Positions 45,700 to 53,645 of a stretch of 64,000 bases of DNA are shown here, piece by piece. This DNA comes from UBA1014 sp964344035. GTDB taxonomy: Bacteria; SAR324; NAC60-12. The stretch spans positions 1 to 64,000 of the forward strand of contig CAYFLK010000006.1 in the NCBI GenBank assembly GCA_964344035.1. The letters run 5' to 3'. Under the pieces are notes generated by a model. The model saw only the letters and a program-made list of their open reading frames with translations, ran no database searches and was not told the origin of the DNA. Both the position numbers and the translations under genes were made by a program. Numbering within the stretch: position 1 is the stretch's first letter; each line of letters opens with the position of its first letter.

Positions 45700-45988
45700 G
45701 GGTCAGGTCTTTAATTATATGATTCATGATGATTCCGGCTTTTATGGTGGCTTTTAAGTGTGAGAGCAAGAATGAAAGAGGATGGCAAGAAAACGAATAG
45801 TCCATTACACCGGAGACAATGTAGAGCCCGGGATGGAGTAACCCTGAGAAACGCCGGTCGTTTTCTGTTAGAACGTGCGAGGAAAGACGCGGAGTTGAAA
45901 AATAAAAAATGAGATGAAGGAAATACAAAACATTCTGATGCTCTTTTATTCAATGGAGTGGAGAATCGTATAATCAAAGGCCTGACCC
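45700..45988. repeat. 289-bp MITE-like element with 24-bp terminal repeats
   Basis: GGGTCAGGTCTTTAATTATA at 45700 onward (24 nt) matches the reverse complement of 45965-45988 at 21 of 24 positions. The GGGTCAGG(C/T)CTTT end resembles ends of REP-associated or IS200-like groups. The interior has no intact gene, only a short frame beginning MARKRIVHYTGDNVEPG that could be a decayed transposase start. The rest of the 45612-46125 gene-free stretch shows no other clear feature except one copy of the repeat described at 46043. Confidence 0.6.
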
Positions 45989-46042
45989 CATCACAAGCTC
46001 CTTGTGCTTTGCCGTGGTTTTTCAGAAGCAAGTCCTTCGCCC

Positions 46043-46073
46043 ACGGTTACCGGTATTCTGTTTCGTTTTGAGG
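46043..46073 (+). repeat. 31-bp repeat, copy 1 (left of vapBC)
   Basis: Matches 46967-46997 at 25 of 31 positions in direct orientation (core CGGTT-CCG, then CGTTTTGAGG). A partly overlapping motif, CTTCGCCC(A/G)CGGTTACC, at 46036-46052 recurs at 46851-46867. The copies bracket the vapBC locus. Confidence 0.6.
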
Positions 46074-46125
46074 TGGTGGGGGAAAGAGAGATTGAGAGGA
46101 ATGTGTGTTCTGAAGTACCAAAGAG

Positions 46126-46524
46126 TCAGTAATGCAAAGGGAGTGACAAGCGATCCAGTCCTTCAATAGCTTCGTAATCTCGGTCCAGGGTAAACAGGGT
46201 TAGATTTCGATTCAGACAGACAGTAGCGATCAGAGCATCTGTAGCCGATAGGGTCCGGCCGTTTTGTCGCAAGTCGTTCATAAGATTTCCCGCGCATTGC
46301 CAGTCTTTTCGCTCAATGGTGACCCAGCGTAGGGCGCCGAGCAAGAGCATAAACTCATCACGATCATGCTGGCGCACAACGCGCAATAGTTCCATTTCCA
46401 CAACACCGCACAGTAACACCTGATCCGCGGCAATGAGAGAATCCAGTAACATTGCGTGTTTGCTCGTTCCTTGTCTGAAGTATTCTATCCAGACGGATGT
46501 ATCCACCAACACTTCATCATTCAT
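46126..46524 (-). CDS. vapC: PIN-domain toxin VapC
   Basis: Putative ribonuclease toxin of 132 residues from ATG 46524, overlapping vapB by 8 nt. The four acidic residues expected of the PIN active site are present: Asp in VLVDTSVWIEYF, Glu in VEMELLRV, Asp in LSATDALIA and Asp in LFTLDRDYEAI. VapC toxins cleave specific tRNA or rRNA and are held inactive by VapB. The pair sits in an accessory, repeat-rich stretch beside IS debris, consistent with horizontal gain. Confidence 0.93.
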   Translation of the reverse strand: MNDEVLVDTSVWIEYFRQGTSKHAMLLDSLIAADQVLLCGVVEMELLRVVRQHDRDEFMLLLGALRWVTIERKDWQCAGNLMNDLRQNGRTLSATDALIATVCLNRNLTLFTLDRDYEAIEGLDRLSLPLHY

Positions 46525-46732
46525 GAGAGGCTTCTTCGATCTCAAGACTTCTCAATTCCCGAAGATTCCCCTCCCATTCCAGTCTCCCCCGATATTCTCT
46601 CAATCTTTGCAGTTTTCGTAGCCTCACCCAATCCTTCAGGGCTTGATTGACTGCTTCTGTTTTGGTGTGAGAGGTGGTTGCATGCATGACTTCATGCATC
46701 ACATTATCGCTAACATTAATTGTGATTCTCAT
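46517..46732 (-). CDS. vapB: VapB-type antitoxin
   Basis: Antitoxin of 71 residues. The N-terminal ribbon-helix-helix pattern is MRITINVSDNVMHEVM, followed by TKTEAVNQALKDWVRLRKLQRL, typical of VapB proteins that bind DNA as dimers. The C-terminal Glu-rich tail (ELRSLEIEEASHE) would wrap the toxin. Transcribed before vapC with 8-nt overlap. An imperfect palindrome five bases upstream of the start may be its operator. Confidence 0.9.
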   Translation of the reverse strand: MRITINVSDNVMHEVMHATTSHTKTEAVNQALKDWVRLRKLQRLREYRGRLEWEGNLRELRSLEIEEASHE

Positions 46733-46736
46733 AACA

Positions 46737-46757
46737 TCAATAATCGCTAATTGTTGA
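46737..46757 (-). promoter_or_regulatory. Candidate VapBC operator palindrome
   Basis: 8-bp arms with one mismatch, TCAATAAT (46737-46744) and ATTGTTGA (46750-46757), separated by 5 bp, located 4 bp upstream of the vapB ATG. This is where autoregulatory VapBC complexes normally bind. No other palindrome is as close. Confidence 0.45.
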
Positions 46758-46880
46758 CATACAAACGAAAGTTATTTGATGACAAAAAGATCTTACCTAA
46801 GGATATTTATGAGTACAAGCATATTTTGCCGTGGGTCTCAGGAGCATTTCCTTCGCCCGCGGTTACCCACATACAATAAC

Positions 46881-46942
46881 GGTAGAGCGGGGTTTCGTCC
46901 CCGCTTGGTGCGCTGTGCAGCGGGGCGAAACCCGCGGCTACC
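46881..46942. repeat. REP-like palindrome
   Basis: Arms GGTAGAGCGGGGTTTCGTCC... (46881-46904) and ...GGCGAAACCCGCGGCTACC (46920-46942) form an imperfect hairpin. Related sequence CCTTCGCCCGCGGTTACC lies just upstream at 46850-46867. They form a small cluster of REP/BIME-like units in the 320-bp gene-free gap between vapB and the next gene. The gap also holds the vapB operator and repeat copy 2. Confidence 0.6.
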
Positions 46943-46966
46943 ATTCAATGAGACAGGAGGAAACTT

Positions 46967-46997
46967 GCGGTTGCCGATTTTCTTTTCCGTTTTGAGG
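46967..46997 (+). repeat. 31-bp repeat, copy 2 (right of vapBC)
   Basis: Direct-orientation partner of 46043-46073 (25/31 identical). With the first copy it brackets a segment of about 0.9 kb holding vapBC. Confidence 0.6.
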
Positions 46998-47052
46998 GGA
47001 ACGGAAATGTGCTAAACTTTCTAAAAGCAATTCCCCAACAACAAGGAACAAG

Positions 47053-47607
47053 ATGGAAGAGGAGATTCCCACCGGCGATGGTTTGACCTTTGAGAAGGTC
47101 TGGCTGATGTTTCAGGAGACGAGACAGCAGTTTCAGGAGACCGATGCCCGAATCGAGAAATTGAATCAGGAGACCAATAAAATAATCAGCGTACTTGGCG
47201 ACAAATGGGGACACTTCGTGGAAGGGGTGGTCGAGCCTTCAATGGTGCGCCTCTTCAACGAACGAGGTATTCCCATCGAAGAAACCGCTCAACGACTCAA
47301 GAAACGGGTTGACGGCGAAAGCATGGAAGTGGATTTGCTGGGATTCAATGGGGATGAGGTCGTGGTTGTTGAGGTCAAAAGCACCTTGACCGTTGAAGAC
47401 GTTCGAGACCATCTTTACAGGCTGGAAAATTTCAAACGTTTTTTCCCCCGATATGCTGGAAACCGCTTGATCGGGGCAGTGGCCGGAATGGTGATCGTTG
47501 AGGAAGCGGATAAATTTGCTTATCGACAGGGTTTGTTCGTGATCTTACCTTCCGGAGACACCGCGCAGCTGCTCAACGATAAGAACTTCCAACCAAAACA
47601 CTGGTAA
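47053..47607 (+). CDS. DUF3782-like PD-(D/E)XK nuclease-fold protein
   Basis: A 184-residue protein. An N-terminal coiled coil (FQETRQQFQETDARIEKLNQE) precedes a domain with the PD-(D/E)XK-like active-site pattern MEVDLLGFNGDEVVVVEVKS (Asp, then Glu-x-Lys). This is the arrangement of DUF3782 and related proteins common in cyanobacteria and mobile regions. Nuclease activity is unproven for the family. It follows REP-like repeats and IS debris and is the last gene of the accessory stretch. GGAA lies just before the ATG. Confidence 0.75.
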   Translation: MEEEIPTGDGLTFEKVWLMFQETRQQFQETDARIEKLNQETNKIISVLGDKWGHFVEGVVEPSMVRLFNERGIPIEETAQRLKKRVDGESMEVDLLGFNGDEVVVVEVKSTLTVEDVRDHLYRLENFKRFFPRYAGNRLIGAVAGMVIVEEADKFAYRQGLFVILPSGDTAQLLNDKNFQPKHW

Positions 47608-47643
47608 AACATCGAATAAGACCGCGGATTACAATTTTATATT

Positions 47644-47664
47644 GGGTCCGGGCATGACCCGGAC
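47644..47664. repeat. Palindromic repeat, copy A
   Basis: Perfect 7-bp-stem hairpin GTCCGGG-CATGA-CCCGGAC within a 21-bp unit. The flanking sequence through 47677 is similar to 56364-56397 (GGGTCCGGGCTTGACCCTGA, then CCGAAGC). Located between convergent genes, so it could also act as a bidirectional terminator. Confidence 0.5.
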
Positions 47665-47762
47665 GTCGAAGCCGGCGTTTGGGTTGTTTTTGGCTTTTAT
47701 TGTATGCGTGGATTTGCCGCCGGGAAGGAATGCGGGGGATAAAGCGTCCCCCGCAATGATAT

Positions 47763-48818
47763 TTACTGGGTGGGAATCTTGGAGATCACGCCTTTGACGT
47801 AATAATTCATGGAGAGCATTTCCCCGTCATTCAAGGCTTGGCTGATTCGGGTCCCGTCCTGTTTGGTGACCCCGTTGCGGAACACATCCGAGGCCCCGCT
47901 GACGAGCTGCCCTTTCGCGCTGTTGACCTTGTCAATCAGAGATTGCGGGATGTCAGGATGGAACGAAGTCAACCCGACGATGCCCGAATCGATGCCCCAC
48001 CAGTCGGCGGCGGGTTTCCACGATCCGGATTCCACTGCCTTCGCGGCGTGCAGATAATACACGTCCCAGTTCCAGACTGCCGCGGTCAGGTGTGCTTCCT
48101 TGCCGTAGATTGACATGTCGGAGTCGTTCCCGATCGCGAACACACCGTTTTTCTTTGCGACCTGCACCGGAGAAGCGGAGTCGGCGGTGGTGATGATGAT
48201 GTCCGCGCCGTTGTCGATAAGTGCCTGGGCGGCATCGCCTTCCTTGGTCGGGTCAAACCAGCTGTTGATCCAGATGACTTCCACTTCAATTCCCGGATTG
48301 ACCTGCTGCGCACCCATGGTCATCGCGTTGATGTGACGTATGATTTCCGGAATCGGCTGCGAACCGACGATGCCGATGCGGCCTTTTTTTGACATCCCCG
48401 CGCCAATCATCGCGGCCAGGTACTTGGCCTGATACATCCGACCGAAGTAATTGCCCATGTTGTCGGCCTGTTTGAAGCCGGAACAATGGAGAAACACTTT
48501 GTCAGGAAACTTTCCCGCGACTTTCAGCGTCGGGTCCATGTATCCGAAGCTGGTTGTGAACACGATGTCGTTTTTGCGCGCAAGTTTGCGGATCACGCGT
48601 TCAGAATCGCCTTCCGGAACACTCTCTACATATTCCGTCTTGTATCCCGCCGCTTCCAGGGCCTTGCGACCGAGATCATGCGCGTATGTCCAGCCTCCGT
48701 CCCCGATGGGGCCGACGTACACGAAAGCCGCGGTAGGCTTGCCCGCCCACGCGGCGCCTCCCAGAACAAGCAGCATTGCCGCCGCCAGCGCGGCGATTTT
48801 GGATGGAATGGTTTTCAT
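47763..48818 (-). CDS. BMP-family ABC transporter substrate-binding protein
   Basis: Periplasmic binding protein of the Med/BMP family, typically specific for purine nucleosides. ATG at 48818 follows AGGAGAT; 351 residues. The signal peptide ends AWA-GKPTAAF and has no lipobox. TAAFVYVGPIGDGGWTYAHD and later IVGSQPIPEIIRHINAM and NGADIIITTADS are family blocks. Residue SGIVGLTSFHPDIPQ near the end is shared with YtfQ/BMP-like members. Two permease genes upstream on the same strand belong with it, but the ATPase gene is missing. Confidence 0.9.
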   Translation of the reverse strand: MKTIPSKIAALAAAMLLVLGGAAWAGKPTAAFVYVGPIGDGGWTYAHDLGRKALEAAGYKTEYVESVPEGDSERVIRKLARKNDIVFTTSFGYMDPTLKVAGKFPDKVFLHCSGFKQADNMGNYFGRMYQAKYLAAMIGAGMSKKGRIGIVGSQPIPEIIRHINAMTMGAQQVNPGIEVEVIWINSWFDPTKEGDAAQALIDNGADIIITTADSASPVQVAKKNGVFAIGNDSDMSIYGKEAHLTAAVWNWDVYYLHAAKAVESGSWKPAADWWGIDSGIVGLTSFHPDIPQSLIDKVNSAKGQLVSGASDVFRNGVTKQDGTRISQALNDGEMLSMNYYVKGVISKIPTQ

Positions 48819-49133
48819 ACACATCTCCTGATGACAGTTAAGCACGGGCAACCCCGCCAGAAAAACGGCCTAAGCGATATCATTTTCGGCTTACTCAAAC
48901 CGATCTACATTTGGATTGCCGGCTGAGCGGGAACCATGGTTCCCGGGTAAAGCCCCGGGGTTACCCCGAAGCAAACGGATAAACCGCCGGATTGCTTCCC
49001 GGCAGGCCCAAATAAGACATTCCCACGTGTGACCCATTCCCGGAACCAACCGGATTCGGGTGATGGCAGTACAGTTTTTGCACATTCATGAATGACCCGC
49101 TGGTGTCGAACCCATAACGGCATCCACAGGCAT
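48819..49133. other. Gap between permease and binding-protein genes
   Basis: 315 bp inside the transporter cluster with no supported gene. It holds two adjoining palindromes (48928-48967), described separately, and the binding protein's ribosome site. A separate promoter for the binding protein is likely but not pinned down. Confidence 0.4.
48928..48967 (-). repeat. Two adjoining palindromes between transporter genes
   Basis: A perfect 18-bp palindrome, CGGGAACCATGGTTCCCG (48928-48945), is followed immediately by GGGTAA...TTACCC arms enclosing CCCCGGGG (to about 48966). Both would form strong RNA hairpins in the transporter transcript between the permease and binding-protein coding regions. 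They could shape differential mRNA stability or attenuation. Confidence 0.55.
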
Positions 49134-50063
49134 TCAGTGTTTCTCCCCTCTGAAAAACACCTGTCCGAGCGCGGCGGGCATGACCTGGATATTGCGTTTT
49201 GCGTTCCTGATAGTCACGACAGTCAACACCCCGATGGTAAGCAGGTAGGGAAGCATTTTGAGCAAATAGGGCGACAGTTCAACCCCCAGCAATTGTAAGC
49301 GCAATTCCAGTGCAAGGGCCAGCCCGAAAAGATAAGCCCCGGCCACCGCCTTGAAAGGATGCCAGAGGGCGAAGATCACCAGCGCCACAGCAATCCATCC
49401 ACGACCGGCGGTGATGAAATCGACCCAGAACGGGTTGAGCACAAGCGAAAAATAAGCGCCACCGATGCCGATCAGCATGCCGCCGATGACCAGGCACCAG
49501 AAACGATATCCCAGCACGGAAAGCCCAAGGGAATCACAGACTTCCGGCGCCTCGCCCATCGAACGGATGTTCAGTCCGAGGCGGGTCTTGAAAAGCACCC
49601 ACCATGAAAGCGCCGCGCATCCGTATGACAGGTAGACCAGAGCGTCCTGAGTGAAAAACACCGGCCCTAAAAGCGGCAGTTTGTGAAGCAGTGGAACTGG
49701 CAGGTCCGCAAGCGGGGTGAAGGTTTTCCCCACCAGCGTGCTGCCGAACAAACCGCTCAACCCCGTGCCGAAAAGCGTCAGCGCCAGGCCGGAGGCAATC
49801 TGGTTGGCACGCAGAAACAGGCAGACTAGTCCGTGAATCATCGTCACCATACCGCCCGCTAAAGCGGCCACGGCAACAGCCGCCAGTGCCGAACCGGAAT
49901 AGAGCATCACCACAAAACCGGTCAGGGCGCCCACCAGCATCAACCCCTCCATTCCCAGGTTGATCACTCCCGCGCGTTCGCTGATTACTCCGCCGAGCGT
50001 TGCAAACAGCAGGGGGGTGCCCATCTCAACCGTGGCAATCAGAATTTGACTGAGAAACTCCAT
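49134..50063 (-). CDS. BMP-type ABC transporter permease (second)
   Basis: Inner-membrane permease of 309 residues in the BPD_transp_2 family with 8-9 hydrophobic helices. LGGVISERAGVINLGMEGLMLVGA is the classic N-terminal block, followed by ANQIASGLALTLFGTGLSG. Pairs with the permease gene 51 bp upstream. Together with the BMP binding protein it would import purine nucleosides, in analogy to the NupPQ/YufPQ systems. Confidence 0.92.
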   Translation of the reverse strand: MEFLSQILIATVEMGTPLLFATLGGVISERAGVINLGMEGLMLVGALTGFVVMLYSGSALAAVAVAALAGGMVTMIHGLVCLFLRANQIASGLALTLFGTGLSGLFGSTLVGKTFTPLADLPVPLLHKLPLLGPVFFTQDALVYLSYGCAALSWWVLFKTRLGLNIRSMGEAPEVCDSLGLSVLGYRFWCLVIGGMLIGIGGAYFSLVLNPFWVDFITAGRGWIAVALVIFALWHPFKAVAGAYLFGLALALELRLQLLGVELSPYLLKMLPYLLTIGVLTVVTIRNAKRNIQVMPAALGQVFFRGEKH

Positions 50064-50114
50064 TTCAAAATCCCAGCAGGCAAACCATCGTTCTGCTACT
50101 CAGAACCATCTTGA

Positions 50115-51182
50115 TCAGGAACCGAATGCATGCACGATCTTCAAGCGGTACTCGGTGAATATTTCCGAACCAAGCACGGTGAAGAGGATGATTCCTTGAT
50201 AGAGATAGACCATGGAAATCGGCAGCCCGTACTCGATCTGCAGAATTTCCGCGCTGACAAAGATCAACGCCATCAGCAGTCCGCTGAGCAAAACTCCAAG
50301 TGGATGATTCCGCGCCAGCCACGCGACAATAATGCCTGTATACCCGTAGCCGATGGAAATGTTCTGCTGCAGCCGGTAGTGAATCCCGGAGACCTCCCCG
50401 AATCCGGCCAAACCGGCAATAGCGCCGCTTGCGGCAAACACCAGCATTGTCAGCAAACGTATGGGGACCCCGGAATAACGGGCGGCGTCGGGATTGTCTC
50501 CCGTCAGGCAGATAAGAAAACCAAGCCGGGTTTTCCAAAGCACAAGCGCCACGATCACGATCATTGCCAGCGCGATCCACAATCCGGAATGCACGTCTGT
50601 GTTTCCAAGCAAAGGCAGGCGCGCGGAATCATGAAACTCCGGAGTTATCGGGAAATTATTGCTGCCCGGGTCCCGCCATGCGCCAAACAGGTGGTAATCG
50701 ATCCAGGCGGCAGCAACGTAATTCAGCAGCAGGGAGGTGATGATTTCATTTACACCGAACCTAGCTTTCAGCACCCCCGGCAGACAACCCCACAGTCCTC
50801 CGCCGATCATTGCCAGCAGCCCCATTAACGGAAGCATGGTGACGGCGGGGAGTCCTTCGAGATTCAGCGCCGCCCATGTTACCGCGAAAGTCCCCATGTG
50901 AAACTGTCCTTCAGCCCCGATGTTCCATTGTTTCATCTGCGCCGCCAAAGCCACCGCCGTTCCGGTCAAAAGAAGCGGGGTGAGTTTCACCATCAGGTCC
51001 TGCCAGCCATAGCGGCTGTACAACACTTCCTCCCCTACCAGCGCGTAAGCCTGAAGGGGGTTGACACCGACGGCAAGGAGAAAGAGGAAACTCATCAGAA
51101 CAGCCAGCAGCAGCGCGGCCGACAGGACCGGAAGCCGTCCGAAAGCGGTAGCGGAGGTTCGTTTTTCAAGGAAAAAACGCAA
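50115..51182 (-). CDS. BMP-type ABC transporter permease (first)
   Basis: Inner-membrane permease of 355 residues, the longer partner (YufP type). Family blocks MKQWNIGAEGQFHMGTFA, FGVNEIITSLLLNYVA and LTGDNPDAARYSGVP are present. The start is TTG at 51182 with no good ribosome site. Upstream in the same frame lie an ATG and seven more codons, then TGA, so a point mutation could have shortened the N-terminus. The ATP-binding subunit normally encoded just before it is absent; the upstream neighbour is queG. Confidence 0.9.
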   Translation of the reverse strand: MRFFLEKRTSATAFGRLPVLSAALLLAVLMSFLFLLAVGVNPLQAYALVGEEVLYSRYGWQDLMVKLTPLLLTGTAVALAAQMKQWNIGAEGQFHMGTFAVTWAALNLEGLPAVTMLPLMGLLAMIGGGLWGCLPGVLKARFGVNEIITSLLLNYVAAAWIDYHLFGAWRDPGSNNFPITPEFHDSARLPLLGNTDVHSGLWIALAMIVIVALVLWKTRLGFLICLTGDNPDAARYSGVPIRLLTMLVFAASGAIAGLAGFGEVSGIHYRLQQNISIGYGYTGIIVAWLARNHPLGVLLSGLLMALIFVSAEILQIEYGLPISMVYLYQGIILFTVLGSEIFTEYRLKIVHAFGS

Positions 51183-51378
51183 GGAGGAAGCTCAGACTTT
51201 CAGGTTCAGAATTGACATGTTGTAGAAGTGGCAGGGGGGCGATCCTGTGTGTTTTGATTAATCGATGCTTGTTCCTCCCGGTTTTTCATTTAACAGCACA
51301 CTCAGTACATCAAACATATACAAGTTAGCGTAAAACTAAAAAAGCACAAGCCTGTTCCTAGTGTTTGCGCGCAGGAGA

Positions 51379-52509
51379 TTATTCCGCAAGTGCGGTTTGG
51401 ATTTCCCTCAACACCTCTTCGTGGGTTTCCGACTCCTTCGCTTTTGCCAACGCAAAGCGGGCATCATTGTGCGGGATTCGTCCAAGGCCCCACGCGGAAT
51501 GCGCCCGGACCAGCGGTTCAGTGTCCCGGAGTCCCAGTTTCAGCGCGGGAATGGCGTCCGTATGGCCCCAGTTTCCCAGCGCAACCGCAACATTGCGTAA
51601 TAGCCCTTTTCTTTTTGCACGCAACAGCGGGCTTTTTTTGAAACGCTTTTTGAATGTCTCCGGAGCGAGACGCATCAGTGCAGGCAGTTCCGGGACAACT
51701 TCACCGGGGCCGGGTTTGAATTTCGGATTTTCTGAAACCGGGGGGCGTTTGTTCCACGGGCAGACTTCCTGGCAGACATCGCAGCCGAAAATCCTGTTTC
51801 CCATTTTCTCCCGCAGTTCCGCGGGAATCGCACCCTTTAGTTCAATTGTTAAGTAGGAAATACAGCGGCGCGCGTCCAATTCCCGTTCAGCGATGATGGC
51901 ATCTGTCGGGCAGGCATCGATACAACGCGTGCAGCTCCCGCAGTCCACGCGGGTGAAAGGTGAGGAAGGAACGAGGGGAAAATCTACCAGCAGTTCCGCG
52001 AGAAAAAACCAGGACCCTTTTTTCCAGTGGATCAGGTTTGTGTGTTTGCCAATCCAACCCAAGCCGGCGCGGTGCGCGTATTCCCGTTCCAGCAGCGGGC
52101 CTGAATCGACGTATGCGCGGCTTTTACTCCCGACGCCCAGTTCTTCGTGGAGAAATTGCCTGAGCGCTTCAAGTTTTTCATTGGCCACGTCATGGTAATC
52201 CTCCCCCCAAGCGTATCGGCTGACCCGTCCCCGTGAAGGTTCGGAGGATTCGGAATGAGGGGAATCAGCGGTGTAGTAATTAAGTCCGAGGCTGATCAAA
52301 AACTTGGTTTCGGGAAGAAGACCGCGAGGGTCTTTTTTCAGTGGCAGGTGACGTTCAAGATACGACATTTTCCCAGCATATCCTTTCACCAGCCATTCCC
52401 GGTATATCCCGTGCGTCAGGCTTGGTGAAACCGGAATCATCCCCACCAGGTCAAAGCCCAGTTCCCCGGCCCTGCCCCGGATCGCTTCCGTAATGGCCGC
52501 CCGGTCCAT
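51379..52509 (-). CDS. queG: Epoxyqueuosine reductase
   Basis: Cobalamin- and iron-sulfur-dependent enzyme for the last step of queuosine tRNA modification. Two 4Fe-4S clusters: C190-x2-C193-x2-C196-x3-C200 (CGSCTRCIDACP), and C216 with C243-x2-C246-x3-C250 (CDVCQEVCP). The catalytic Asp is likely Asp135 in YVDSGP. Residues ~285-376 form HEAT-like repeats (GNWGHTDAIPALKLGLRD, RAHSAWGLGRI). Length 376 is normal. Upstream of it are the acetyltransferase and a coiled-coil membrane protein, with 17 bp spacing to the former, so an operon is likely. Confidence 0.96.
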   Translation of the reverse strand: MDRAAITEAIRGRAGELGFDLVGMIPVSPSLTHGIYREWLVKGYAGKMSYLERHLPLKKDPRGLLPETKFLISLGLNYYTADSPHSESSEPSRGRVSRYAWGEDYHDVANEKLEALRQFLHEELGVGSKSRAYVDSGPLLEREYAHRAGLGWIGKHTNLIHWKKGSWFFLAELLVDFPLVPSSPFTRVDCGSCTRCIDACPTDAIIAERELDARRCISYLTIELKGAIPAELREKMGNRIFGCDVCQEVCPWNKRPPVSENPKFKPGPGEVVPELPALMRLAPETFKKRFKKSPLLRAKRKGLLRNVAVALGNWGHTDAIPALKLGLRDTEPLVRAHSAWGLGRIPHNDARFALAKAKESETHEEVLREIQTALAE

Positions 52510-52526
52510 TGCTTTTTCCTGAAGCT

Positions 52527-53024
52527 TCAGGTTGTCTGCTGAACGAGTTCCTCGAACATCCGGTACGGAGTCTCATCCATGCCAAGCGAAAGGTAGGTCT
52601 GCTGGGCGGCGCTGTTTTCCCTCTCGACGTACAGCCGAAAACCGCATACTTCCCGCGACTCCTCTGCTTTGGATTTAACGAACAGGTACATCTCGCGGTA
52701 AATGCCGCGGCGTCGAAAGGACTTGGCGACATACACGCTCTGTATCCACCAGAACTGACCGTTTCGCCAGTCGCTCCACTCCACGGTGATCATCAGCGCA
52801 GCTACTACTTCTCCGCCAACTTCCGCGACCACATAAAACCCGTGAGGGGGATGGTCAAAAAGGGCCCGCACTCCTGCCCTGACAACTTGCTCATCCAGGT
52901 CCCTGCCCTCCGTTTCCACAGCCATCGCGCGGTTGAAGGCAACAATCCGTTCTGCGTCTACTGGATTTGCAAGACGTACAACTACTTTCCCGGTTGGGAA
53001 GTCAGGACGACTCTGAGTTTCCAT
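52527..53024 (-). CDS. GNAT-family N-acetyltransferase
   Basis: A 165-residue acetyltransferase (start METQSRPDF at 53024; an ATG at 53066 also in frame). The acetyl-CoA-binding motif A appears as IQSVYVAKSFRRRGIYREMY with the R-R-x-G pattern, followed by FRLYVERENSAAQQTYLSLGM. GNATs acetylate amines or proteins, and the substrate here is unknown. 16 bp downstream of the coiled-coil protein gene and 17 bp upstream of queG. Confidence 0.85.
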   Translation of the reverse strand: METQSRPDFPTGKVVVRLANPVDAERIVAFNRAMAVETEGRDLDEQVVRAGVRALFDHPPHGFYVVAEVGGEVVAALMITVEWSDWRNGQFWWIQSVYVAKSFRRRGIYREMYLFVKSKAEESREVCGFRLYVERENSAAQQTYLSLGMDETPYRMFEELVQQTT

Positions 53025-53040
53025 TTCTTTCACACCGGAA

Positions 53041-53562
53041 TCAGGTCTCTTCCTTTGGTTCTTCAAAGGGTTTGAGTTCTTTTTCTTCAGGAGAGGGGGT
53101 CACGGTCAAAAGTGCGGATGGTTTAAAAACCTTGCGTAAAAGTCCGCGGATTCCGGTCATGCTTTCTTCCACCTCCTTTTGCGCCTCAATCAGCACCCCT
53201 TCCCATACCGCGGCAAACCCAGGGGTGCGCTGGTTCATCAAGGCGATAGCGCGGTCGAAGGTGTAAAGCATCTTCAGTTCTGCGGCGCCGGGCTTGTTCT
53301 GCAGAGTCGCGAGTGAAATCCGTAGGTGCTCGTTCTGTTTCTTCAGCATTTCCACCTCCTCCTCGCGGGAGCGGTTGCCTTTTTCCGAAATGACCATCTG
53401 TGTGTGCAGGGAATTTTTCAGGTCTTCATGGGTTTTTTCGAGAGTCCTCAACTGGACCTTCAAGTGCCTGCGTCGGGCGATTTCACTGAAAAAGATATAA
53501 ACGCTCAAAACGAGCCCTACGTAAAGCCCTAGAGCAAAGGGATGCATTACATAATCCAGCAT
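53041..53562 (-). CDS. Membrane-anchored coiled-coil protein
   Basis: A 173-residue protein. The N-terminal membrane helix PFALGLYVGLVLSVYIFFSE is followed by a long charged coiled coil (RRRHLKVQLRTLEKTHEDL..., EEEVEMLKKQNEHLRISL) and an acidic Pro/Glu-rich C-terminus (SPEEKELKPFEEPKEET). It resembles small DUF1049/YhcB-like membrane-coil proteins but is not clearly one of them. First gene of a likely unit with the acetyltransferase and queG. Function unknown. Confidence 0.65.
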   Translation of the reverse strand: MLDYVMHPFALGLYVGLVLSVYIFFSEIARRRHLKVQLRTLEKTHEDLKNSLHTQMVISEKGNRSREEEVEMLKKQNEHLRISLATLQNKPGAAELKMLYTFDRAIALMNQRTPGFAAVWEGVLIEAQKEVEESMTGIRGLLRKVFKPSALLTVTPSPEEKELKPFEEPKEET

Positions 53563-53645
53563 AAATTTTTCCTGAATTCAGTTGAATGTGTTGGTGTTAT
53601 TGTTGAGGAACACGTACTGAATGTCCCTGGCCGCAAGTGAATTAG

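Noticed and set aside
45711..46031. Minus-strand frame of 106 codons across the MITE-like element
   Set aside because: It runs through the inverted repeat and resembles no protein; explained by the repeat element.
46881..46942. CRISPR-like repeats in the 46-47 kb region
   Set aside because: Repeats are few, unevenly spaced and palindromic; no regular spacers and no cas genes.
48905..49123. 72-codon frame between permease and binding-protein genes
   Set aside because: Spans the palindromes, no ribosome site, no recognisable sequence.
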